DNA of 64,000 nt from Coriaria nepalensis (lineage: Eukaryota > Streptophyta > Magnoliopsida > Cucurbitales > Coriariaceae): the NCBI GenBank assembly GCA_027186245.1, contig CP114482.1, positions 32,755,209 to 32,819,208 on the forward strand. The letters are read 5' to 3'. This document shows positions 1-12,700 of this stretch, in pieces. The stretch's first letter is position 1. The number at the start of each line of letters is the position of its first letter. The notes under the pieces are model-generated. The model was not told the origin of the DNA and made no database searches. It saw only the letters and a program-made list of their open reading frames with translations. The position numbers and the translations under genes were made by a program.

Positions 1-1085
1 CAAACTCGACATAGCTACAAAATCAAAAATTCAAAATTAGATATGATATAAATATTAACAATATAAAAAACTTCAACTTAGATACAAAACAAATTTTACG
101 TTCTTCAAACTCATAACTTAACTCATCTTCGGGCATAACTTGCTTGAAAGCATCCAATTTTGGCCACATATAAGTTTCATTACTATTTAAGGAGTCGATA
201 AACTCCAAAAAAGATTCAAGATTCAGCCCCCGATTGCTAAAAGATGACTATGAGGCTACAATGAGAATATAATGTTCATCGAGCAAGAAGTTCATATGCA
301 CTACTCGATTGCCCGATAGCTCGATGGTCATTCGTCGAGTAGTGCATATGAACTTCTTACTCGATGGACATTAATATTCTCATCTAGCCATCGAGTATAT
401 TATAAACTACTCAATGGTCTGAGCCTTCTAAATACTTTAAATTTCAAATCAAAATGAATATAATAACAAAAAAAAAATGAAATCAATATTTCACTGTCAT
501 TCCGATGACATTTTCATTCTGGTGCTACCTTTGATCTTTTTTCATATTTTTTTCGATTGCGAACCATTGCTTCAGACTTTTTCGACTGCTAACCTTTGCG
601 AAACTAAGGGTTTAAGCTTCTGTTTTCTGCGATTTGGATCGTGTTTGTAATAGAAGAATTTGTGAAAGTTAAGTTTCAAATATTTTTTGTGTGTTCATCA
701 TGTTTGAGCTTCCATTTTCTGCGTACGTGTTCATGTTTGAGCTTTTTTTTTCTGCATGCGTGTTCGTGTAAGAGTATTTTAGTAAATTGTTATTATTTTT
801 ATTTTTTTAAATTATAAAAAATGATACCATTATTTTAACAAATTTTATAATAGGCTTAAATCCTTAAATACGCTTTTTAAATGAGTTATGGGTCCAAATT
901 CTCAATATATATATATATATATATAATTTTTTTATTTTATTTATTTTCTTGAAAGTTTGAAGCCTAGCTCAATTGAACAAACACCTTAGCTAGATGGGCA
1001 TGATTCCACCCCTAATATTACCTAGGGTCGAGCATGGGCAGTGTGGTGCCCATTGTGGAGGGGCACCTTATCCCCACACTAGGCA
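1..1085. other. AT-rich stretch without a recognised gene
   Basis: No gene is recognised. A 61-codon open frame on the minus strand (23-208) has no family resemblance I can name and no splice context. The stretch holds the palindrome listed separately at 261-383, a TA dinucleotide run near 905-925, and AT-rich DNA. Confidence 0.5.
261..383. repeat. near-perfect inverted repeat (foldback, about 48-bp arms)
   Basis: The arm at 261-308 is the reverse complement of 335-383 apart from about two mismatches and one single-base indel. A 26-bp loop separates the arms. Both arms contain the core TTCATATGCACTACTCGA on one strand or the other. It looks like a small foldback MITE remnant or a hairpin locus; no clear target duplication was found. 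Confidence 0.75.
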
Positions 1086-1149
1086 CCAATCCATAATTGA
1101 CGGAGCGGGGACCTCAATCAAAACAGACCAACACTAAGGTTGATTCACA

Positions 1150-1985
1150 TAATTTATCAAAACAACATTATTGCTTTCTTTGCTTCTAAGTATGGTGGTG
1201 ACTATAAGAGGATTAGAGATGGCAATTTGGGCCGAGCCGGCTCGAATCCGTTCAGCCCGACCCATAAAACCTGACCCGCACCCGCAATATGCGGGTACGG
1301 GCATGGATTATATACCCGTTTTTAAAATGGGTCAAATTCAGCTCATGGGTATACGGGCTACCTGTAGTGAACAGTACCCTACAGTGAACAATACAATTCT
1401 GCTGCATAAAACCGTTTTATCCAAAAATAAAAAAACTCATTCTTAAACCCGTTTTTAATCAGGCTCGGGCCGAGCCTGGCTTAGAATTTTGAAGCCCGCC
1501 CCAACTCGAGCCCGGCCCAACCTAAATGGGCTCAGGTCTAATACGGGCCGGGTCGGACCAGCCCAGATTGCTATCTCTAAAGAGGATGGCCAAGAAGTAG
1601 GTTTCAACCATAGACCCATGTGGAAACGACGTGTAGTTTGAAAAGGCTTTCCTATCAAGCTTTAAAGGGGAGATGTGATAGTGAAGTAATGCTAATGGAG
1701 GTTGAGGGTAGTTTAGGGAGAAGATAACTGAATCAGGTGGAGCAAATATAGTGATTCCATTATCTTAAATAGTATGATTTTTTTCAGAGGAGAATAGTTG
1801 TGGAAGAGCTGTTTCTAAAGTTAATGCCATTGCATTGAAAAACCTTTGTTGGAAAGAGAAGATGATATCTTACCGATGTTTAGTTCTTCTAGAAGGTTTG
1901 TGGTGTTCACTGCATGTGTTGATGGAAGTGAGAGGGAGAGAAGGAGGAGGAAGGAGAGGAAGATATTGATTCTAGAGGCAGCCAT
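1150..1985 (-). pseudogene. fasciclin-like arabinogalactan protein (FLA19/20/21-like) pseudogene
   Basis: On the minus strand an ATG at 1985-1983 opens a secretory signal peptide beginning MAASRINIFLSFLLLLSL. Downstream frames carry fasciclin-domain pieces such as MALTLETALPQLFSS, ITIFAPPDS and LLHYHISPLKLDR. After the MITE comes GHPLIVTT. This order matches single-fasciclin-domain plant FLA proteins of the FLA20 type, which are secreted cell-wall or surface glycoproteins. The copy is dead: a frameshift lies near 1835, an in-frame TAA near 1765 and another frameshift near 1590. A MITE (1214-1579) interrupts the domain, and similarity stops near 1150, so the C-terminal half is missing. A TATA-like run at 2058-2068 may be the old promoter. 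The family assignment is from recalled motifs. Confidence 0.7.
1214..1579. mobile_element. hAT-type MITE, 366 bp, with 8-bp target-site duplication
   Basis: The element begins TAGAGATGGCAATTTGGGC and ends with the reverse complement of TAGAGATAGCAATCTGGGC, so 17 of 19 terminal bases match. It is flanked by identical 8-bp copies of AAGAGGAT at 1206-1213 and 1580-1587, the duplication size typical of hAT transposons. The interior is unusually GC-rich (CCCG/GGGC runs) for this window and encodes nothing. It interrupts the FLA pseudogene: removing it plus one duplication rejoins the fasciclin motif GHPLIVTT. Confidence 0.9.
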
Positions 1986-3995
1986 TGTTAGAGAGAAATC
2001 GAGTTGCTGAAGAATAGAAAGTTAATGTGAAGATTAATGGGTTACATAGGATTGTGTATATATATATATATGTTACGCGACTTCGTCTTGTGATTGTAAA
2101 GCTGTTAGGATTAGAACTCTCGAAATTTATAAAATATTTTTGAAGTATTTATTCTTAATAGTCTATTGAGTTATATCATTTTAAATAATAACATGAAAAA
2201 TCATGACCACTAATTACTTGCACATAGATGAGGGTTTAATTAAGATAAAGGTATAATTCAAGATATCTATCTGATATGATTCATATTCAAATTTTGTAAT
2301 GTATATCTAAGTTAAAGTAATTTTCTCAAAGAATTATATAAGAGACTTAAATCCAAAATTAGGCTAAGAATTCATAGTTTAAGCAAAGTTGTGAGTCACA
2401 TTTGTCTGGACCTAGTAACACTCTTACGTAGACTATGGAGCAATCATCGTCTAGTCCACCGGAGTAAATTTTAGGCCCATGAATACGAAATCAATAAATA
2501 AATAGATACATGTAAACCAATGCATACCTAACCCTATTGGGCTAGTCCAGTGTTAAAAGAGCAAAGTCATCAAAAAAGTAGATTTCAAAATCTTCAGTGT
2601 ACTTGAGAGTTGAACCTAACGCTGGCTTAAGAGTTAAATGGAGACTATTTGAATGTTAATGATCAGAAATATTCAGATTAACATGCCCCCGCACAAGCAC
2701 TCCCAGCATGAATACTTCAAAGTTATTGATAGTAAAGACATTTTGGCAACAGCTGATCCTATCTTTGGTTAACCGCCCTTCTGCCATTGATTGGTTGTCT
2801 TTCCGGATCCTGTAGTGTACTATCAACCATGAAAGTAGGGTTCATGGGTAGCACTAGTTAGGTACACGTGCATGCACGATTTTATTTATCATTTAGAGAC
2901 TACTAGAATAATATGTAAATTATGCTCTACAAGAATTTCTCTTTAAAGATATTTGCATCTTTTAAACCATTTTTACGGATTTAATTATTATTTGCTTGCT
3001 TTATGTATATTTTTGTAATAATATTTTAGTCATTTATTTTGATTTAGAAATTAAAGAAGTATGTATAATAAGAAAAATGACAAAATGAGTTCCTAACATG
3101 TCAATCTATAGTCTCAGACTGAGATCTCACAGGTCAGAGATACACAAATTCACATGTGAGATGTTGGTTTGTATATCGAGAATTTGATTCGGACTGGAAA
3201 TCTAGACCCAAATCGCGAGATATTATATTATATTAGATCTCGATCTGGAAAAAAAAAGAAAAAAGTTATCAGTCTAGAAAGGAAAATGAAAAACTTAATT
3301 TAGAAAAAGAGCTCAGTCTATGAAAGAATAAATTAAACTCGATCTGAGAAGGAAGCTCCATCTGTGAAAGAATAAATTGAACTCGTTGTAGAAAAAGTAA
3401 AAGAACTTCAAATATCGTATACGGTGTATGTTTTAGCCATATAAGCTTTTGCACTAATATAAGGTTAATTTAAGTGATATTGATGTGAAACATATTTTAA
3501 CCATAAGATTTACAAAAACGGCTGAAATTTACGCGTATAAACAAAAAATGACAACCAAACAAAGATTGAATCCGCTCTCCATATTCACACATCAAAATCT
3601 CTACAATATAAAAGTATATCTAACCGCTAGGAATTTCCTCAAGTGTCCATAGCATCCACCACCAATTAATAATTTTTCAAATTTGTTCTATTTTGCTATT
3701 TCTTTTTTTCTTTTTAAAAGAGGATCATCATTATAGGTTGCCTTAGTTTTTTTTTAGTATGATTAGATTTATAGACGAGGTGTTACCACTGATGATTGTC
3801 TAGTTTTATTTGACTATTTGCTCTTATATAAGAAGACCAAAATCAAAAGCATTGAATAACTAAACTAAAACCAAAATGAGTGAGAGATTTAGAGAGTGAA
3901 AGAAACCAAGATTCAACTTTTACATAACAAATAAAAATTTAAGACGAAAGAACAAAAGCTAGAAAACGTGGTAGCTAAATGGCCTCTTGTTTATA
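1986..3995. other. intergenic DNA, no gene seen
   Basis: AT-rich DNA with no recognised coding region. The part around 3095-3190 contains CACATGTGAGAT and flanking words also present in the arms of the foldback element at 8485-9770, so it is probably a decayed relative. An open frame near 3269-3454 (minus) is low-complexity and has no family resemblance. Confidence 0.45.
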
Positions 3996-3998
3996 TAT

Positions 3999-4035
3999 TG
4001 GGCCTGAATAGGAAGTTGAAAATGGGTAAGGCCCA
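3999..4035. promoter_or_regulatory. pair of site II-like elements (TGGGCC and GGCCCA)
   Basis: TGGGCC lies at 3999-4004 and its reverse complement GGCCCA at 4030-4035, about 270-300 bp upstream of the TATA box of the following gene. TGGGCY site II elements in plants are TCP-factor targets common in promoters of housekeeping and growth-associated genes. The function here is inferred from position only. Confidence 0.4.
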
Positions 4036-4301
4036 ATTTGGAAAACATAGGTATATAGCCCGGCCCTAATATCTACACACGACAGTGTCAAGTCGGATCC
4101 TACTTCAAAGTGCGCTAAATACGTATCTCGGATACGGTCCAGAAACCCCGGATAAGACCCGTGATAGCAAAAAGGAACCAAAACCCGGTTATTCATTTCG
4201 GGTCAAAATAGCAAAAGGTTAAAGTAAAGGTGCCTCGTCACCTGCATCTCTCTGTTGCAGAGACCCACTTTTTCCATTAGAAAAAATTCGGTAGAGAACA
4301 C

Positions 4302-4309
4302 CTATAAAG
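4302..4309 (+). promoter_or_regulatory. TATA box of the GPI-anchored protein gene
   Basis: CTATAAAG is followed by a pyrimidine-rich CT leader (4320-4430) typical of plant 5' UTRs. The start codon is 800 bp downstream at 5101, so the leader probably contains at least one intron. A good donor (TG|GTATGT) is at 4522/4523. The acceptor is uncertain. Confidence 0.45.
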
Positions 4310-5100
4310 CTTTTTTGCCCTCTCCCTCTCACAATCTCGTCTACTGTGAGTTCTCTCTCTAGACTTACCCTAGCTCTTTCTCTCTAGCTACTGCCTCTCG
4401 TCTCTCCCTCTCTCTCTTTTCTTCGAGACTAGCTTTAACCTACCTCTCTAGGTTCAGTGCATGTTCGGCTCATCTGTCGGAGCAAATCAGAGGCCGTCGG
4501 TGTAAGGTTGCTCCGGCTACTGGTATGTTTACAATTTCTCTCTCTACTCTGCTTGATTTCTGTTTGTAGTGCCTTTGACACTTCGAGTTTGTACGCTAAT
4601 CTTCCTCCTTTTCTATATGAGTGTGAGCCATTTTTGTTTTTCCTTTTTTTTACTCTCACTCGGAACTGAGAGATGTTCGAAGAAATTTTTGTAGTCTCGT
4701 TCAATATTTTAGTCTCCTACTTTTAAATACAGGTCAATTCTGGTAATCCTTTCACTGGTTCACGTTAATTTTCCTTGTGGAACCTTCTAGATGAACTGGC
4801 AAAATTGTTTCCACAGAAAATTACGATCAGTCTTGTTAACTTATTATTACCGGTTTATTTCCTGTAAGACAGTGACATCTAATCTTATTTGTATCTATGT
4901 TGTTGAAAGAGAGGATGTTTCTTGCTCCTTTTTACGTCAACCATTTTCCCTGCTACACTATTTAGCTTTGACCCTAACCCTTTGTGCTTGAAGGTAGCAA
5001 AGGGCGTAAGTAACATAATATGATCTCTTTTCAAGCACTCAACAAACTCCTGTAGGGAACCTTATGTTAATGCCGATGTTGCCTGAAGGCTAGTGGAACA

Positions 5101-8100
5101 ATGGAGTGCTTTCACACTGTTAGCTGTCTTAATGGTAAGCCCTAATTTCTGCCTATATTCTCTGGGTTTGCTGCGTGCGATCTATCCAAAAAAATCTTAT
5201 ATGAAAGTGGAGGTTTTTTAGCATACACATGGAGTATCAATATTTTTTTATTAAAACACATCATAACTTTTAACATCATGAAGTTCTTTTCACTTATGTG
5301 ATGTATTTGAATATGATTGGTTGGAGTAGAAAAAATATTTCTACTCCAAGAGTATGTTCTTCAGGTGCTTACTATAAGACCAAATCCCCAAAATATACCC
5401 TCGTTGATGAAATCATACGGCTGTCAGTACTGATCTATTGATATATCCACTTTAACTAGTCCAAGTAAAATGGATTCAGGTTGATGTTCGAGACATGATA
5501 AAATGGCTCATCTAGTTAACTATAGTCTTAGAAATCCATCCATGATCATTTTTGTTGCGGCTTTAATGCGGAATGATAAGTGGCTCTACTGCCATGAAAA
5601 GCATAAGGCAGCTGTATGTATACATGTGTGCGTGTGTGCGTGTGTTTTGATCTGTACAGTTGAGTATTGAAAACTGTAGAAGACAAGTGGCACAAATTAA
5701 TTCGTAAATATCTTAATAGTAGGAGCTGAATTGGTAGCTTCCTTTGAGGCGTTCAGTTAGAACTACCAAGGGCAATAAGGTCTTCCCCCCCTCCCCCCCT
5801 CTCTTCTCTTGTCCTGACTATATGCATGTTCTCCGTAATTGTGATAAATGTGTATTTGTAATGAGAGCACAGGTATTAATGTGAATGCCGGTCTATATTG
5901 CAGGCTATTTGTGCTACCAGTTACTATTATTTGTCATATTCCTTCCTAGTTTCCATGATGTAACAACATCACAAACAGTGGTTCAGCCTAGTCATGTTTC
6001 TTCCACAAGGAATTTGGCTGAGCCACCTAGTACTGGGCTCTTTGAACCCATAGAAATTTCACCTGCAGTTATCCCAAATTATCCTTATCCTGATGAAGCA
6101 TTTCCTCCAATGTACCCTACTTTTCCTACAAGATACAATCCGATTTTAACTGGGAGATGTCCTTTAAATTTCTCTACTATCTCAAGTGTCATTGAAAAAA
6201 CAGCCTTGGATTGTTCTCAACCTTTGGCCGCACTTGTAGGAAATGTCATTTGTTGTCCACAGCTAAATAGTCTGCTCCACATCTTCCAAGGTTTCTACAA
6301 CATGAACTCCAATCAGTTGGTTCTGCCAAATAAAGTTGCTAATGATTGTTTTTCAGATATCATTAGCATCTTAGCCAGTAGGGGTGCTAACAGTACAATA
6401 CCTTCACTTTGCTCTGTAAAATCTTCTAATCTTACTGGCGGATCCTGTCCAGTGAAGGATGTTAAAACCTTTGAAAAAACTGTTAATGCAAGCAAATTAC
6501 TGGATGCTTGTAGCACTGTTGATCCTCTTAGAGAGTGTTGCAGACCATTTTGTCAGCCTGCTATTATGGAAGCTGCAGTTGAATTAACAGGAGGGTCGTT
6601 GATAATCAATGACAATAAAAAATTGGCCGGGGAGCCTAATCATATTGATTCTCTCAGTGATTGTAAAGGGGTGGTTTATTCATATCTATCTATGAGACTT
6701 CCATCAGAGGCCGCAAACACTGTATTTCGAATCTTGTCTGCCTGCAAGGTTAATAAAGGTTTGACAGTAATATTCTTTATCCGGTTTCTACTGCCCTTTT
6801 TTTTGTACCTCTATCTCTCCTTCCCATGCCGATCCTATGCCTGAAAGCAATAGGAATTTCATATGTATTGTCATTTACTCGTTCTGAAATAGATATTATT
6901 TGGCCAGTTTGTCCTTTGGATTTTAAGCAGCCCTCAGAAGTAATTGAAGCTTGCCATGACACAGCTGCACTAAGCTCTTCCTGCTGCAGCTCTTTAAATA
7001 CATATATTGCGGGGATACAAAAGCAAATGCTGATTACAAACAAGCAGGCTATAATATGTGCGACAGTGTTTGGGTCTATGTTACGAAAAGGTGGTGTCAC
7101 AAGGAATCTATATAAGCTTTGTGATATTGAATTGAAAGATTTTAGCATCCAAGGTGAGTTCTGCTATACTCTTAATGTTAAATATCTCATCAGCCATCTT
7201 ATCTTTCTTTCTATTTTTCTGATCTCTCATTTGGTTCTGTCTTATGTTTGATATTTTGGAACACTGGAACAGCTTATGGAGAGCAAGGTGTGTGAATTTC
7301 TTTGCCTTTCACTTTTTGTGCTATAAAATTTTTCCCATTGATTTCCTTTTTGTCCTCTTTCTTAGAGAAAGACCTGTCTTTAGTTTTATTGCTGTTTCAT
7401 CATCACATTTAGCATACTATTCTCTCTATTTTTCCAATGCTTTGACATTGGCTATGCATTTATTTTTCGAAGAATCTCCTTGCATTTCTAAATAGTATGA
7501 GGAAGCTTGGATGATTTTAGAGAAGTGAGTGCTGTTTAACTCGGTTGAAAGCTTGATAGGTCATATGATACGATTGATGACTCAGCTTCTTTGATCCAAA
7601 TTAGGTTGTCTGCTTCGAAGCTTGCCCTCTGATATGGTTTTCGACAACTTGAAGGGTTTCAGCTTTACATGTGATTTGACCAACAACATTGCAGCACCAT
7701 GGCCTATATCATCATCAATTTCATCTTTGTCTTTATGTGCACCAGGTAACTTTTTCTTACAACCTTCTGAGAAATTAACATTCTTGATTTTGAGGTTCCT
7801 CTCACTAATTATAGTATGCTTTCTTTTCTGTAAACATATATGTTCTTATGGCCTCTATTTTACTTGACAGAGATGTCATTGCCTGCACTCCCAACATCAG
7901 CTTTGAAGAATCCCGGTGCGTGCCTTTCCCCCCTTGTTTTCTGAATTTTTGAAAATTTCAGCCTTTAAGTTGGTTTTTAGTAATGAGAGAAATCAGATAA
8001 ACACATCAATGCATTCAAATGTTGCTTGTGAAAAAGAAAATGTTTTCTTATTAGATAAACTGACATGATTTATGTAATGGCAATGATCGCAGGTTGTCGT

Positions 8101-8166
8101 GAAGCAATATCGGAATTCATGTTACCCATTTTTTCATTTTTTGTTTTCAGTACATTGTTGTACTGA
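5101..8166 (+). CDS. At1g61900-like GPI-anchored protein, 469 aa
   Basis: Six coding exons: 5101-5134, 5904-6758, 6908-7153, 7273-7287, 7605-7745, 7871-7915 and 8093-8166 (seven segments in all, the fourth being a 15-nt microexon). All introns fall in phase 1 and the model closes in frame at 469 residues. The first exon encodes MECFHTVSCLN; joined to exon 2 it gives a hydrophobic signal peptide. The body has many spaced cysteines (CPLNFS, CCPQLN, ECCRPFC, SCCSSLN), motifs recalled from the plant family of uncharacterised GPI-anchored proteins named after At1g61900. The C-terminus is a hydrophobic tail ending FFVFSTLLY, as expected of a GPI-attachment signal, so the protein should sit on the outer plasma membrane. 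Its molecular role is unknown. I chose 5101 over the in-frame ATG at 5885 because the latter lies in intron sequence and would lose the signal peptide start. Confidence 0.88.
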
Positions 8167-8484
8167 AATGAGATTCAGATAGAGTGTTCCACTGAGTTCA
8201 TTGGGATCAGATGTGATTTGTATATGTATATTTTGAGTGGTCTCTGTATATAGCATCTGTCTCTCTCTCTGTGTCTGTCTCCTATGTATGTTTGCTTTAC
8301 AGGGACAAATGAGCTGAGTTATAATCTAGTCGCATCTTTATTAGAAAGGTCGCGCCAGTAGAATTTGATTTTAGGGATAGAGAATTGAGCTTTGCTGTAC
8401 TTTTTAGACATTTGGATTGCATGAAACAAGGCCATACTTTAGGTATCTAGAAACTCTTAAAGATTGTTTAAACTTTAAACTCAC

Positions 8485-9770
8485 TACATATACACAGGAT
8501 CAGATTGTACAGCGTCCATGTGGTTCGAGTAATTCGGATCGTTCGCTGCAATTTAGCATCCCAGGGCAAGCTACGTTATTCAGGGATGAATTGTGTTTTA
8601 AAGAACATGTGGGTAATTTGGTGATTGGCATGTATTTTTTTTTTCTCCCCTCCTTGGGTTTTTTTTTTTTGGTACCTCTCTCTCTATTAATGCACTTATA
8701 AAATTTTATTTTACCTTCCATCAATTAACGAATTCATTCGAGCTTATGAACTTGTTAGAGGTTAGGAATTCATTCTCTTTCTTAAACAAATCTAGTTGAT
8801 TTTGAAAGCTCTTGATGACTTGAATTGATAGGAAATATGAAGTTATTGACATGTGAGATATCGGTTTGATATGCATAGACTCACATGTGAAAAGCCTTAT
8901 AACCATTCGATCTGTCGAGTATTTCACATCAGAGAATTTTAAACTCTATACTGAAATACTCTATGGATCGATGGATGTTCATAACATCTCACCCCTCCCC
9001 CACCCCCTTTAATAATAAAATCAAAAAATTTAGAGATTAGAGTAAATTCAAAAAATAGAATTAAAACAATATATGAAAACATAATAAATTACAGAAAAAA
9101 ATACTTAAATATTACATGAAAATATATTAACAACTCTATAACTCTGAAAAGTAGTTATTTTGGCTCCCATATTGTCCAGACTATGAGTATGGATTATAGT
9201 CATAGTAATCATTTTTGTTCCTATTGTGAATTTAGATATTGTCTCACCTGTATGGTCTGATAATAGTTATTCAAAAGTTTTTTTTTTATAGAATACTCAA
9301 TGGGTCAATGAGTGTTCTATTTTAGTATAGAACTTAAAACTCTCTGATTTGAAATATTCGATGGGTCGACAGGTCGAAAGGTCCTTACATGTCGGTCTGT
9401 GTATCTCAAATCGACATCTCACATGTCAGTAATTTCATATTTCCTAACAGTTCGAAATATCGAAAATTTTCAAAATGCATTAGGTTTGTTTTTTAGATAG
9501 AATGAGTTCATGACTTCCAACGAGTTTGTGAGCTCGAATAGGTTTGTTGATGAAGGATAAAATGAAATTTCGAAGTTGTGTTAAAGAAGAGAGGAGTACG
9601 AAAAAAAAAAAGTTGGGGGAAGGGGACAGGAAATTAAATATATGTTTTTTAAAATACAATTTGTCCCAAGACGACATGACTTGCTCAGAAATGCTGAATT
9701 ATAACGGACAACCCAAATTGCACGGATTATATGAACGTCATGCAATCCGACACTATATAATTCAATCCTC
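8485..9770. mobile_element. large foldback transposon-like inverted repeat, about 1.3 kb
   Basis: Two arms of roughly 480 bp face each other: about 8485-9000 and 9290-9770. Matching pairs include AGGAAATATGAAG (near 8830) against its reverse complement near 9438, GACATGTGAGAT against ATCTCACATGTC, and a poly-T/poly-A plus CCTCTCT block in both arms. The opposing open frames 8500-8724 (minus) and 9544-9801 (plus) translate to similar lysine-rich peptides only because the arms are copies. The arms are diverged by perhaps 20-25 percent. The central 290 bp is AT-rich. It starts about 320 bp after the stop codon of the GPI-anchored protein gene. No transposase is seen, so it is non-autonomous. Confidence 0.8.
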
Positions 9771-12700
9771 GTATATATTTTATTCTCGAGATTTCTTATA
9801 ATTTGATTTAACTAAGAAGTCTCGATAGTTTTAAGTAAAATTCTAAACTCCCAAATACAGTCCTAACTTGTTTAAATTAATACCTAATAGTGATACTTAA
9901 TAAACACTTTCTAATTACCTAGAACCTGACATTAGCAAATATATATGAGATCATACTACAACTAAATTCAGTTCCTTATACGTTTTTTAATATCTTATTA
10001 TTTTATTAATTCAATAATATCAAATATGTCACATCAATTAGGGTTAGGGTTAAAATAAAGTAAAAAAAAAAAAAAAAAATTTCTTACAAATTTTCTATTG
10101 ATAGAGATGAGAGTGAGACGTGTTAGTTATTTTGCCATAAAGGTTTACCTACCAATAAAAAATCATCATAATTTTTAGGTCCGTCCAATGAGGCAATAAT
10201 ATGGATACTCTCACGAGGTGGTTCTGTAGGCAGGCATGGGAAGCACTATTATTCAACTTCTTTCAAAGCACTATTATTATTTTTCCTATTTTGTCCTTTT
10301 TGAAGTTTTTTTTTTAACTGTTTTTAAAATAAAAATGATATTTCTGATAATTAAAATTAAGTTATTTAATTATTTTAATATCAATTATATAATCGATATT
10401 AATAGTTAAGGTATTTATTTTAGTTTTTATGAATTTTGTTTTGTAAAGGGAGCATATTTAAATTATATAGTTTTTTAAGGAATTTATTTTTTAATATTAA
10501 AGTACTTAATGCATTATAAAATAACTTTTTAACAGAATCAATGATATAAAATATCATTTAAGTGCATCTTGTACTGACGAAGTTAGATCCATAATGAAAT
10601 ATATGATAATTATGTAACCTGGTCCGTAAGTTGGAAGTCAGCTAAATATATGAATTCTATTTTGGATTTGAAATTTTGGGTTTGATGGTTTTGTTTTGGT
10701 AATTAGTGTTTGGTAATTTGGCTTGAAATTTTTGGGTTCGTTTGAAAATTTGGGTGTGATGATATGGATTTGGAAATTTGGGTTTGCAAAGCAATGTTTG
10801 GAATGAAAATTTTCTTTCGTGCTATTGTTATTGAAAGTATAATACCGGTTAAGTCTGATTCGATATGATTAAATACTTATGAGATTTAATCATAACTTAT
10901 ATAAGTTATCAATATGAATAACTGCATCGTATTTATATTAAACATGTTATAATTTATCATGATATTATTATATTGAAAATAATAATTTCATACATTTAAT
11001 TGTGCATGTTATAATTTATCATGATTTTATTATAGAGATCATTTACTCACTAGAAAAAAATAAGTTTTTTCATTTACTTAAAAAAGTAAAAGTAGATTAT
11101 AATAAAATAATTAAAGCATAACTAAGATTAAATAGTCTCTTAATTTTATTCTCAATCTAGGATTGAATTTGTTTGAAGACCAAAAATAGCTATAAAGACT
11201 AATTTTGTCTCGACATGTTGGTCTAGACCAACATTCTATCTAGACCAATTTTGATCTAGACTAATTTCGGTCCAGACCGAAATCTTGGTCTCAAGTTCCA
11301 TTCCAACTCATGGTTTTGTGCAATTCGAAATTCTTTGTCGCCTTGTACCCGAGCGGAAATCATTTTCTCGCTAGATATATGTGTAGAAGAAGACGAAAAA
11401 GAGGACAGTTGATGAAGAAGAAGAAGAATAATGAGAAAGAAGATAAAATTCACACCATTGATGAAGATTTGAAGCTCAAATTTCATCAATAGAATTCGAG
11501 CTCCCTCTTATCACATTTTCACCTAATGACGACAATAGTACATTAATAATTTCATTTATCCAAATTTTGTACATTAGGAATATTTTATAGAAGTTTTTAA
11601 ATTTAGTCTATTTTTAAAATTTTTATTCCTATGGAGGTTAAAAAACCGATATTTTCATTTTCATACTAGCGCTCCTTAATAAAAATCATATATTTAGATG
11701 AGACTAACTCTGCATATATATCAAGTTACATAGTTATCATATTCTATCATGAATCTAACTTTTTGCATATATGATGATGCAAGTGCACTTAAGCGATATC
11801 CGTACCATTCATCCCATTAAAGTACTAACACTTTTACAATGCAACCTGCTAAAGTTACTAAGACTCATTTGATATCGTTACTTCAATTGTAGAATGTCAT
11901 TATGGAAAAAAAAAAATTACTTTTTAAGAAGTATAGATACATCAAATTTTTAGACATATCCATGTCGGATGTGTATTTAATAACAATATGCAAAGGATAG
12001 ATACATTAGGATACTTACTCAAAACGTATCACGGCCCAAATTTCATATTCTCGGCTTGACTACATTTAGGATACATCTCCGATACATTTAAGATACAACT
12101 AGAACATCTTTAAAGTATATGATGGTTTTATAACATATATTTAGAAAATGAAAGTATAGGTAGGTAAAATTTCTATTAGGATCGGAATAAGATGATACCG
12201 GTCTAAATTTTGATATTTTTAAAACTTTTTCTATCTATGAAAATTCAAACCACTTATTCTATTTGATTTCCCTATTTACTTTACTTTAATTTTATAATAT
12301 ATTATGAGAAATAATTACGTGATTCACTAAATTTTATTATAATTATAAATATTATTTTATATTCGATAGGAAATGACTCAATCTAGTATTTAGATTTCCA
12401 TGGTTATGAACCATGTGAATACAACTAAGACATCATTTACTTAAGTTGATCTTTTGTCCTACTCTTTAAAGATTAAGATAACATACTCTATTAGATACCT
12501 AATAAATTTTAACACATACTCTTGAAATATTTACCTATATTATGATAGTACCACACATCGATATAAAATCTTGACATGGCTTGATTATTAGAAATAAATA
12601 CTCTAAAAGCATATTAAAAAGTTTTTACAAAATTGATTTATAATGTGAAATTAATATATACATATATATATATAAATATATATAAATATATCGATCTATC

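Noticed and set aside
1171..1658. Open frames of 91 and 67 codons on both strands
   Set aside because: They lie in the GC-rich MITE and its inverted ends; their Pro/Arg-rich products mirror each other and match no family.
1860..1880. GTAAGATATC as a 5' splice donor after a signal-peptide exon (minus)
   Set aside because: Coding similarity to fasciclin domains continues directly past it, so it is inside the exon; the break is a frameshift, not an intron.
5885..5903. ATG at 5885 as start of the GPI-anchored protein
   Set aside because: It is the last ATG of intron 1; the exon at 5101-5134 gives a better start and signal peptide in the right phase.
8417..9801. Four open frames of 65-94 codons downstream of the GPI-anchored protein gene
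   Set aside because: They are products of the two arms of the foldback element; the similarity of plus and minus peptides is explained by the inverted repeat.
10035..10056. Interstitial telomere array
   Set aside because: Only about two TTAGGG-like units beside poly-A; too short to mean anything.
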